In this document: positions 1 through 6,972 of the stretch, piece after piece
Numbering within the stretch: position 1 is the first letter of the stretch
How the letters are laid out: every line of letters begins with the position of its first letter
From: Phytohabitans maris
GTDB taxonomy: Bacteria; Actinomycetota; Actinomycetes; Mycobacteriales; Micromonosporaceae
DNA: 33,065 nucleotides
Direction: 5' to 3'
Assembly (NCBI RefSeq): GCF_031085175.1
Contig: NZ_JAVHUY010000075.1
Span: 1-33,065, forward strand
Translations under genes and position numbers: made by a program
The notes under the pieces: generated by a model
Told to the model about the DNA's origin: nothing
What the model saw: the letters and a program-made list of their open reading frames with translations, nothing else
The model's database searches: none

Positions 1-1095
1 TCACTCGAAGACGTCCAGCGGCAGCGCCGCGGACACCAGAACGTTCGGAATGTTGACGACCGACGAAATATGCAGATCCGCCGCCACACTCACCAGCACG
101 TACGCCTGCTCCCGACTCAGCCCCCGATACGCCACCAGATGATCGACCAACTCACCAAGCGCATTCGCCGCCGCGAGCCCGACGTCCATGAACCGGTTCT
201 CCCCACCCGCCGTCACCGGCACCCCCGTCGTAGCCACATACTCCCGCGTCGACCGCTCCCGGAACCGATACATCGGCGCACCCGGCAACCCCGGCAACTC
301 CCCCCGCTTACGCAACCCGATCCGCAACACCGCCCGAGCAGCCATCTCGATCGCCACCCCGCAACTCTCCCCATCACCCTGCGCGAAATGCGGATCACCA
401 ACAGACAGCAACGCACCCGGAACCTCGACCGGCAACTGCACACTCGACCCACCAGTCAGCCGGCGGATATCCATGTTCCCGCCGTTCTCCCGCGGCGGCA
501 CCGTCCGAACAGCCACCGCCGACAACACCGGATCCGACGGCACCGCACCCCGCGACTCCGGCAACATCACGAAAGCACCCGTCGCCGCCAACGCCGCCTC
601 CCGCCGCGCGAACCCCGCCATCCGCTCCACCGAGGGCGCCACCCCGATCACACCCAGAAACGGATCACCAGCAACCGCGATGCCCGGCAACTGCGCCGAC
701 CGCGCCACACCACCGGCCAACTCCCACTTCGCCAAAAAATGCCCGGTAAACCGATCCGCCAGCAGCCCGAGGCCGGGAAACAGCAAAGTGAACCCGAAAT
801 CACTGGCCCGCACCTCCAAGATCTCCACATCCAACAAATCACCCGGCTCGGCACCCTCGACATAAATCGGACCCGTCAACGGATGCCCCCGCGTCACATC
901 CAACGCGACCACATCCTCAACCCCACTATGCGGCCAAATCTGGAAATCCAAACCGTCCCGCATATCCACATCCACGACGTCACCGGGCACGACCCGCAAC
1001 GTCGGCTCAATCCCCGGATGCCACCGGTTATGACCCCGCCGATGATCCTCGAAAAGCGAACGAGACAGATCCAGCTCGATCCGATGAGTACTCAT
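1..1095 (-). CDS. Acetamidase/formamidase family amidase
   Basis: The 364-residue product reads as an FmdA/AmdA-family amidohydrolase, which splits short amides (formamide, acetamide or relatives) to ammonia and the acid in the cytoplasm. Visible family blocks are the N-terminal HNRWHPGIEP region, GPIYVEGAEPGD near residue 75-87, the MDIRRLTGGSSVQLPV block near residue 207, and VGDPHFAQGDGESCG near residue 232-246. The length is close to that of full family members and both ends are inside the window. Its ATG overlaps the stop of the upstream permease gene by 4 bases, so it is the last gene of the ABC transporter operon; this suggests it acts on something the importer brings in. Codon choice differs from its neighbours: GAT, GGT and TTG are common, while the next genes prefer C- or G-ending codons. 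The exact substrate cannot be read from the sequence. Confidence 0.9.
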   Translation of the reverse strand: MSTHRIELDLSRSLFEDHRRGHNRWHPGIEPTLRVVPGDVVDVDMRDGLDFQIWPHSGVEDVVALDVTRGHPLTGPIYVEGAEPGDLLDVEILEVRASDFGFTLLFPGLGLLADRFTGHFLAKWELAGGVARSAQLPGIAVAGDPFLGVIGVAPSVERMAGFARREAALAATGAFVMLPESRGAVPSDPVLSAVAVRTVPPRENGGNMDIRRLTGGSSVQLPVEVPGALLSVGDPHFAQGDGESCGVAIEMAARAVLRIGLRKRGELPGLPGAPMYRFRERSTREYVATTGVPVTAGGENRFMDVGLAAANALGELVDHLVAYRGLSREQAYVLVSVAADLHISSVVNIPNVLVSAALPLDVFE

Positions 1096-2111
1096 CCATG
1101 CCCCAAACGGTCACCCTCGGCCTCACGCCGGCGGGAGAAGTGCGACAGGGCGACCGAGATGACCAGCGCCCCGCCGAAGAAGAGGTTCTGCACGAACGCC
1201 TGCGCACCCAGCAGCTGCAGGCCGGTGATGCCGGTGACCAGGAAGTAGACCGCGATCAGCGTGCCGATGGCGTTGAACCGGCGCGGCTCGATGGTGGTCG
1301 CGCCGAGGAACACCGCGGCGAAGGTGGGCAGCAGGAAAGCCTGCGAGCCGGTCGGGTCGGCCGCGCCGGTGGTGCCGACGTACGCCACACCGGCCACGCC
1401 GGCGCCGAGCGCGGAGATGACCAGCCCGACCCAGCGCAGCCGGCCGACGCGCAGCCCGGAGAGGCGGGACAGGCTGCGGTTGCGGCCGACGAAGAGCATC
1501 TGCCGGCCGAAGACGGTGTACCGCAGCACGAACCAGACGATCGCGCAGAGCCCGAGCCCGTAGTAGAAGGCGAGCGGGACGCCGAGCAGCCGGAGCCCGA
1601 CGACCACGTGCACCAGGTCGGGTGAGATGCCGACGATGGTGTTCGAGTCGCTCATCCAGTACACGACGCCGAGGAAGACCGTGCCGGTGCCCAGCGTGGA
1701 GATGAACGGGTCCACCCCGAAGATCACCACCAGCGCGCCGTTGAGCAGGCCGGCCGCGGCGCTGACCGCCAGCGCGGCGAGGACGGCCAGCCAGATCGGC
1801 CATCCACTCTGGACGTTGAACACGGCGACCGCCATCGACGAAACGCCCATCACGCCGGCGATGGAGAGGTCGTAGTCGCCGGCGGTCATCGGGATCAGCA
1901 GGCTCAACGCGAGCAGTACCAGCACCGACTGGCTGCCCAGGATGGACTGCCAGTTGGCCGCGCTGAGGAACGTCGCCGGCCGCAACACTCCGAACAGGAC
2001 GATCAGGACCAGCCAGAAGGCGATCAGGCCGTACCGTTCGGCGAGGCCGCCCCAGCTGTGCGGTCGCCGTACGGCGGCCGGCGCGGTGTCCGCGGCGATG
2101 GCCTCAGCCAT
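1092..2111 (-). CDS. Sugar-type ABC transporter permease (RbsC-like)
   Basis: This 339-residue protein is strongly hydrophobic with roughly eight to ten membrane segments and belongs to the BPD_transp_2 (RbsC/XylH) permease family. The family signature region is visible as GLLNGALVVIFGVDPFISTLGT near residues 122-143, and the C-terminal half contains a typical FLLPTFAAVFLGATT loop. It would form the membrane channel of an importer with the upstream ATPase and lipoprotein. The ATG start overlaps the end of the ATPase gene by 8 bases, and its stop overlaps the amidase start by 4, so translation is probably coupled along the operon. In this family substrates are usually pentoses, other sugars or nucleosides, but the neighbouring amidase and peptidase suggest a nitrogen-containing ligand here. 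Confidence 0.92.
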   Translation of the reverse strand: MAEAIAADTAPAAVRRPHSWGGLAERYGLIAFWLVLIVLFGVLRPATFLSAANWQSILGSQSVLVLLALSLLIPMTAGDYDLSIAGVMGVSSMAVAVFNVQSGWPIWLAVLAALAVSAAAGLLNGALVVIFGVDPFISTLGTGTVFLGVVYWMSDSNTIVGISPDLVHVVVGLRLLGVPLAFYYGLGLCAIVWFVLRYTVFGRQMLFVGRNRSLSRLSGLRVGRLRWVGLVISALGAGVAGVAYVGTTGAADPTGSQAFLLPTFAAVFLGATTIEPRRFNAIGTLIAVYFLVTGITGLQLLGAQAFVQNLFFGGALVISVALSHFSRRREAEGDRLGHG

Positions 2112-3579
2112 GGTTCGCCTCCAGGGTCTCGCGGGCGATGTTCGCTTTGCTGACGCGGTCGCCGGTCAGCTCGGCGACGATCCGGCCGGCCCGGATGATC
2201 AGGACCCGGTGGCAGATCTGCGCCAGCTGCTCCTGGTCGGCCGAGGCGCAGACCACCGCCGCCCCGTCGGCCGCGCCCCGGCGGACGATGCCGTAGATCT
2301 GTTCCCGGGCCCCGACGTCGACGCCCTGGGTGGGCTCGTGCAGCACCAGCACCTTCGGCCGGGTCTGCAGCCACTTGGCCAGCATCACCTTCTGCTGGTT
2401 GCCGCCGCTGAGCGTGCCGTACCGGGCGGTGAGCCGGCGCGGCCGTACGTCGTACTCGTCGAGCAGGGTGGCGGAGTCCGCGCGCAGCCGGCCCCAGCGC
2501 AGCCCGAGCCGCGACCGGTACCGGTGCAGGACGCGGAGGCTGATGTTGTCCTGTACCGACATGGACAGCGCCGCGCCGTCCCGGGCCCGGTCGCCGGGAA
2601 CCAGCGCGATGCCAGCCTCCACCGCGTCGAACGGCGCGAACCGGGCCACCGGGTACCGCCGGCCGGCGACGGTGAGGTGGCCGCTGGCCTTCCGCCCGGC
2701 GCCGCCGAGCAGGTACGGCAGCTCGTCGAAGCCGGAGCCGAGAAGCCCGGTGACGCCGAGGATCTCGCCGGGCGCGACGGTGAACGAGACGCCGTCGACG
2801 GTGGTTCCGGCCAGGTCGGTGACGGTCACCACCGGTTCGCGCCGGGTGGTGGCCGCCGCGGGACGGTGGTCGGTGCCGGCGAGGTGCTTGCCGATCATCA
2901 GCCGTACCAGGTCGGCGCGGGTCGTGCCCGCACTGTCCACAGTGCCCTGGAGGTGCCCGTCACGCAGTACCGAGATCCGGTCGCAGACGTCCAGGCACTC
3001 CTCCAGGTCGTGCGAGACGAACAGCACGCCGTTGCCGGCCGCGGTGAGCCGCCGGATCAGGTCGAACAGCGTGCCCCGGTCCCGGTGCGGCAGGAACACG
3101 GTGGGCTCGTCGAGGACGAGCACGCCCCGCTCCCCGCGGGTCCGCTCGACCGCCCGGACGATCGCGAGCATCGCCCGCTCCACCTGGTTGAGCGCGGCGA
3201 CCGGTGCGCGCGGGTCCAGGTCCAGGCCGTACCCGGCGAGCGTGGCCCGCACCTGCCGGGCCTCGGCGCGCAGGTCGATCCACCAGCCGGAGCCGCCGCC
3301 GAGCCGGTCGACGGTGAAGTTCTCCGCGACGGTCAGCGACGCCTCCAGGGCCAGGTCCTGGTGGACGAAGCTGAGGCCGCCCGCGACCTGGACGTCGGCG
3401 CCCGGGTCGGGCTCGTGGAACCCGGCCAGGATCTTGATCAGCGTGGACTTGCCGGATCCGTTCTCGCCGACCAGGCCGTGCACCTCACCGGCGCGCAGGT
3501 CGAGGTCGACTGTGGACAGTACCGTGGTGCCGGCGAACGTCTTCGACACATCGCGCAGCCGCAGCAAGGGGAGATCCAT
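2104..3579 (-). CDS. Sugar-type ABC transporter ATP-binding protein (RbsA-like, two ATPase domains)
   Basis: The 491-residue protein has two ABC ATPase domains, as in RbsA/MglA/XylG. Domain 1 has Walker A GENGSGKST at residues 38-46, a Walker B region VLVLDEP and the switch VLFVSHDLEE; its signature motif is weak, reading LNQVERAML where LSGGQ is expected. Domain 2 has a degenerate Walker A (GLLGSGFDE) but a good signature LSGGNQQKVMLAKWL and a Walker-B-like LVLHEPTQGVD. A degenerate second P-loop is normal in this family. In domain 2 the Asp before the catalytic Glu is His (LHEP), which is less usual. It lies 9 bases after the substrate-binding lipoprotein gene and overlaps the permease gene. 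It should power import of the ligand bound by that lipoprotein. Confidence 0.92.
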   Translation of the reverse strand: MDLPLLRLRDVSKTFAGTTVLSTVDLDLRAGEVHGLVGENGSGKSTLIKILAGFHEPDPGADVQVAGGLSFVHQDLALEASLTVAENFTVDRLGGGSGWWIDLRAEARQVRATLAGYGLDLDPRAPVAALNQVERAMLAIVRAVERTRGERGVLVLDEPTVFLPHRDRGTLFDLIRRLTAAGNGVLFVSHDLEECLDVCDRISVLRDGHLQGTVDSAGTTRADLVRLMIGKHLAGTDHRPAAATTRREPVVTVTDLAGTTVDGVSFTVAPGEILGVTGLLGSGFDELPYLLGGAGRKASGHLTVAGRRYPVARFAPFDAVEAGIALVPGDRARDGAALSMSVQDNISLRVLHRYRSRLGLRWGRLRADSATLLDEYDVRPRRLTARYGTLSGGNQQKVMLAKWLQTRPKVLVLHEPTQGVDVGAREQIYGIVRRGAADGAAVVCASADQEQLAQICHRVLIIRAGRIVAELTGDRVSKANIARETLEANHG

Positions 3580-3588
3580 CCGGCCGGC

Positions 3589-4749
3589 CTAGCTCGCCAG
3601 GCCCCACAGCTTGCGGTAACCGTCGACGTAGCCGGTGTAGCCGGCCTCGTTCTGCGGCGGGGTGCCGAGCTCGCCGATGTTGTCGCCGGTGAAGACCCGC
3701 AGCGGCGAGGAGGCGTTGGTCAGCGGCGGCTGCCCGACCAGGATGCGCAGCGCCTGGTCCATCGTGACGTAGCCGATCCAGGCGATCGACTCGCCGACCT
3801 CCATCTCCACCACGTTCTTGTTCTGCAGCATCTCCAGTACGAACGGGGTGTTGTTGAAGGTGGCGATCCCCACCGAGCCCTTCTTGCCGGCCGCGGTGAT
3901 CGCCGAGGCCACGTACTGCGAGGAGCTGTCGAACAGCGGGATCACGTAGTCGATGCCCGGGTCCTTCAGCAGCGCCGCCTGCACCTCGCTCTGCATCTTC
4001 GAGGCCCAGTCCGCCGCCGGTACGTTGATCTCGGTGGCCGTGCACTTCGGACAGTGCTTGGCGAACTCGTCCGCGATCGCCTCCGCCATCGGCTTGGACG
4101 GCGGCGACTCGTTGGTGGTGATGACGAGCGCGTGCGCCGCCGCGTCGCGCTGGAGGATCGCCCAGTCGGCCATCAGCCGGGCCGCGTCGGTGAACGGCGC
4201 GTACGCCACCGCGGCGACGTTCGCCGGGATCGGCATCGTCGGGTCGTACTGGTGCGGCACGACCACCGGGATGCCGGCCGCGGCGGCCTGGGCCAGCTGC
4301 GGGGCGAGCAGCTGCGGCGGCGCGGCGAGGACGATGACGTCGGCCTTCTGCGCGATGGCCTGCTCGATGCCCTGTACCCACTGGCTGGTCTGCCCGGTGG
4401 AGGGCCAGACCGTGAGATTGACCCCGACCGATCCGGCGATCTGCTCGAACGCCTTCTGCACGGCCAGGGTGAACGGGATGGTGCTGGTGTTCGGCACGAA
4501 GAAGACGGACTTGCCGGCCGCGGCCTTGGCGTCGATCGCCGGGCCCTGCGCCTGGAACGGGGGTTGCTTGAGGTACTTCTCGATCTGACCCCGCGCGTAC
4601 GACACCTCGGCGGACGAGGAGCCGCTCCCGCTGCTCGACGTGTCGCCGGCGGTGTCCGCGGTCGAGCAGCCGGCGACCAGGGCCGCGGCCGCCGCGGCGG
4701 CGGTCAGGCCCGCGCCCAACCGCCATCTCTGTGCTGGCCAAACATCCAT
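3589..4749 (-). CDS. Substrate-binding lipoprotein of the sugar-type ABC importer
   Basis: The 386-residue product is a periplasmic-binding-protein-like (Peripla_BP_4/RbsB type) lipoprotein. I chose the ATG at 4749 because it is preceded by GGAGG with a 5-base spacer and gives a normal lipoprotein signal ending in the lipobox LVAGC, with the lipidated cysteine at residue 28. A Ser/Gly/Thr-rich linker follows. The fold is suggested by alternating strands such as VFFVPNTSTIPFT, ADVIVLAAPP and IDYVIPLFDSS. The longer upstream reading frame (to 4839) adds a sequence that does not look coding. The protein is anchored outside the membrane and should capture the ligand for the permease and ATPase encoded directly downstream. 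The ligand is unknown. Confidence 0.9.
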   Translation of the reverse strand: MDVWPAQRWRLGAGLTAAAAAAALVAGCSTADTAGDTSSSGSGSSSAEVSYARGQIEKYLKQPPFQAQGPAIDAKAAAGKSVFFVPNTSTIPFTLAVQKAFEQIAGSVGVNLTVWPSTGQTSQWVQGIEQAIAQKADVIVLAAPPQLLAPQLAQAAAAGIPVVVPHQYDPTMPIPANVAAVAYAPFTDAARLMADWAILQRDAAAHALVITTNESPPSKPMAEAIADEFAKHCPKCTATEINVPAADWASKMQSEVQAALLKDPGIDYVIPLFDSSSQYVASAITAAGKKGSVGIATFNNTPFVLEMLQNKNVVEMEVGESIAWIGYVTMDQALRILVGQPPLTNASSPLRVFTGDNIGELGTPPQNEAGYTGYVDGYRKLWGLAS

Positions 4750-4810
4750 GTCAGCCTCCAAGGCGATCTGTTCAGCAATGTCGCCAGGGGGAGCAACCTG
4801 GATACCGGAG

Positions 4811-4839
4811 AGTCTTGCCCTCGGGTGATCACGTGTCAA
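4811..4839 (-). promoter_or_regulatory. Putative promoter of the ABC importer-amidase operon
   Basis: On the minus strand TTGACA (4839-4834) is followed after 17 bases by AAGACT (4816-4811), about 60 bases upstream of the lipoprotein start. The -35 box is perfect and the -10 box is weak. The palindrome GTGATCAC (4825-4832) lies in the spacer and could be an operator. This would let the transporter and amidase be expressed apart from the upstream IclR-M20 pair. Confidence 0.5.
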
Positions 4840-4855
4840 GAGTTAAAATAGCGGT

Positions 4856-6187
4856 TCACTGTGTGAAACGAGTGCCGCCGAGCAGGTCCTCCAGGATCGC
4901 GGTGCCGACCGGCAGGTGCTCCAGCCACAGCCGCTCGTCCGGCGCGTGGATGTTGCCCTCGGGCAGGTCCAGCCCGGTCATCACGGTCGGGATGCCGAGC
5001 TCGCCGAGGACGCTGAGCAGCGGCAGCGTGCCGCCCGCCCGGATGGTGAGGGGCGCGGCGCCGAGCGCGTCGGTGAACGCGGCCCGGGCGGCGGCGAGGA
5101 TCGCGCCCTCGGCCGGCAGCAGGCTCGGCGGGCTGCTGCCGACCCGCTCGATCTCGAGCTCGGCTCCGGCCGGCACCGCCGCCCGCAGCAGCCGGCACAC
5201 CTCGCCGGCGATCGGCTCCAGCCGCTGGCCGGGTGCCAGCCGGATGGAGAGGCTCGCCCTGGCCGTACACGGGATCTGCATGTGGTGCAGCAGCGGCTCG
5301 CCGGCGGCGACGCCGTTCACGTCGAGGCTCGGCTCCGCCCACAGCCGGGTGTAGAGGTCCTCCGCCACGTACCCGTCCGCCGGGTGCGCGCCTTCCCCGC
5401 CGAGCAGGTCGGCGGCGGTCGGCAGCAGCGACAGCCGCTCGGCGGTCTCCCGGGGCAGCGGCACGGCACCGACCCGCAGCGGGTCCGGGAGCCGGCCGTC
5501 GGGGCCGGGCAGCACCGCGTCCAGCACCCGCACGAGCACGTGGACGGCGTTCATCGCGGCCCCGCCGAACTGGCCGGAGTGCAGGTCCCGGCGCCCGGTG
5601 CGCAGGTGCAGGCGGAAGAAGGCCATCCCGCGCGCGGCCTCGTAGAAGGCCGGCCGGCCCTTCGCGATCATCGGACCGTCGAAGATCAGGCAGCCGTCCG
5701 GGCGGTCGGCCATCTCCCGCAGGGTCTTCAACGCCAGTACGCCGCCGCTCTCCTCGGCGCCGTCCAGCAGCAGCCGGACGTTGACGCCGAGCCGCCCGGC
5801 CGCGACCAGCGAGCGGAGCGCGGCCAGGTACATCAGCAGGTGGCCCTTGTCGTCGACGGTGCCCCGCCCGTACAGCCAGCCGTCCCGGATCCGCGGCGCG
5901 AACGCGGGACTGGTCCACAGCTCGGCCGGGCCGGGCGGCTGCACGTCGAAGTGCCCGTAGATCAGGATGGTCGGCGCGGTCTGCGTGAACCGCTGGGCCG
6001 GTACGTCGGCGAGCAGCACCGACTCGCGGCCCTCGCGCAGCACCCGGGTCGCCGCACCCACGGCCTCCAGCCGGGTCCGCAGCCAGTCCACCGCGCGGAC
6101 CATGTCCGCCGCGTGCGCCGGATCCGCCCCGACGCTCGGGATCTCGACCAGCTCGACCAGCTCGGGCAGCCAGCGGTCGAGGTTCAT
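4856..6187 (-). CDS. M20 family metallopeptidase/dipeptidase
   Basis: The 443-residue protein is an M20 zinc peptidase of the dipeptidase/carnosinase-like subgroup. The metal ligand set is visible: H79 and D81 in YGHFDVQP, D112 in GRGTVDDKG, the catalytic and ligand pair E145-E146 in LDGAEESGG, D170 in IFDGP, and a C-terminal His in NIHAPDERL. H203 in DLHSGQFGG marks the lid domain. These enzymes cleave dipeptides or N-acyl amino acids in the cytoplasm. The ATG at 6187 follows a GGGGGAG ribosome site and overlaps the stop of the IclR gene by 4 bases, so the two are co-translated. The 106-base gap after it holds a separate promoter for the transporter operon. Its substrate may be the ligand of that transporter, but this is inference. 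Confidence 0.9.
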   Translation of the reverse strand: MNLDRWLPELVELVEIPSVGADPAHAADMVRAVDWLRTRLEAVGAATRVLREGRESVLLADVPAQRFTQTAPTILIYGHFDVQPPGPAELWTSPAFAPRIRDGWLYGRGTVDDKGHLLMYLAALRSLVAAGRLGVNVRLLLDGAEESGGVLALKTLREMADRPDGCLIFDGPMIAKGRPAFYEAARGMAFFRLHLRTGRRDLHSGQFGGAAMNAVHVLVRVLDAVLPGPDGRLPDPLRVGAVPLPRETAERLSLLPTAADLLGGEGAHPADGYVAEDLYTRLWAEPSLDVNGVAAGEPLLHHMQIPCTARASLSIRLAPGQRLEPIAGEVCRLLRAAVPAGAELEIERVGSSPPSLLPAEGAILAAARAAFTDALGAAPLTIRAGGTLPLLSVLGELGIPTVMTGLDLPEGNIHAPDERLWLEHLPVGTAILEDLLGGTRFTQ

Positions 6188-6900
6188 CGCCCGCTCCCCC
6201 GGCGCAGCCCGGAGATGCGCTGCGCGCAGCCCCTGACCTGGGCGCTGAACCGGCGCCGGGACGTCTCGTCGGCCGGGTCGTCGCCGGAGAGCGCCCAGGT
6301 CAGCAGCACCGCGGCGTCGGCGCTCCCGTCGGCCCGCAGGACCGGGGCGGCGACCGTGGCGGTACGCGGCGAGCCGGCGGCCACCGAGTAGCAGTACCCC
6401 TGCTCCCGGATCACCGCCATGTCGTCCAGCTCGTCCGGCTTCTCGTCGTCGCCGGCCGCCCCGGCGGCGAAGGCGAGGATCACCAGGCCCGGTGCGTCGT
6501 CGCCGAGCGGGCGCGAGGCCCCGACGCCCTGGGTGAACTTGATCGGCTGCAGGCTGGGCAGCTCCAGGTTGATCACGTACCGGTCGCCGCTACGGGCGCA
6601 GAGCGCGACCGTCTGCAGCGTCTTGTCCCGCAGGTCCTCCAGATGCCGCAGCGCGATCTGGGTCATCGAGTCGTTGGACCAGAGCCGGCCGGCCAGCTCC
6701 AGCACGCTCCAGCCCATGGAGTACCGCCGGGTGTCCGGATCCTGCTCGACATACCGGCGCTCCAGCAGGTCGCGGGCGATCCGCATGGTGGTCGCCTTGT
6801 CCATGTTGGTCCGGCTGGCCAGCTCGCTGAGCGTCAACGGGCGGGTGGCGTCGCGGAGCGCTTCCAGGACGTCCAGGGCACGGTTTACGGAGCGGGTCAC
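6184..6900 (-). CDS. IclR family transcriptional regulator
   Basis: The 238-residue product starts at a GTG and shows the IclR layout: an N-terminal winged helix-turn-helix (about residues 3-65, including LTLSELASRTNMDKATTMRIARDL) and a C-terminal effector domain with segments such as DKTLQTVALCARSGDRYV and GASRPLGDDAPG. IclR proteins usually repress nearby catabolic operons and respond to a small carboxylate or sugar-derived effector. It is the first gene of the minus-strand run that continues with the M20 peptidase (4-base overlap), so it probably controls the amide/peptide module and itself. The upstream fucosidase gene ends 72 bases before it, so a separate promoter in that gap is likely. 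I found no convincing operator there. Confidence 0.9.
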   Translation of the reverse strand: MTRSVNRALDVLEALRDATRPLTLSELASRTNMDKATTMRIARDLLERRYVEQDPDTRRYSMGWSVLELAGRLWSNDSMTQIALRHLEDLRDKTLQTVALCARSGDRYVINLELPSLQPIKFTQGVGASRPLGDDAPGLVILAFAAGAAGDDEKPDELDDMAVIREQGYCYSVAAGSPRTATVAAPVLRADGSADAAVLLTWALSGDDPADETSRRRFSAQVRGCAQRISGLRRGSGR

Positions 6901-6972
6901 TGGACAAGGGATACCAGGATTTCACCAGATGACACAAGGTGCCAGGCCTTAAACCTCATCGGGTACCGCCGG

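Noticed and set aside
1942-4851. A 969-residue open frame on the plus strand across the ABC transporter genes
   Set aside because: It is antisense to three well-supported transporter genes, is rich in Arg, Pro, Gly and Asp with no domain, and reflects the lack of stop codons in GC-rich DNA.
6901-6972. Operator ahead of the first IclR gene
   Set aside because: Only weak, short inverted pairs (CACC/GGTG) are seen, with no match to the palindrome at 10241, so no site is claimed.
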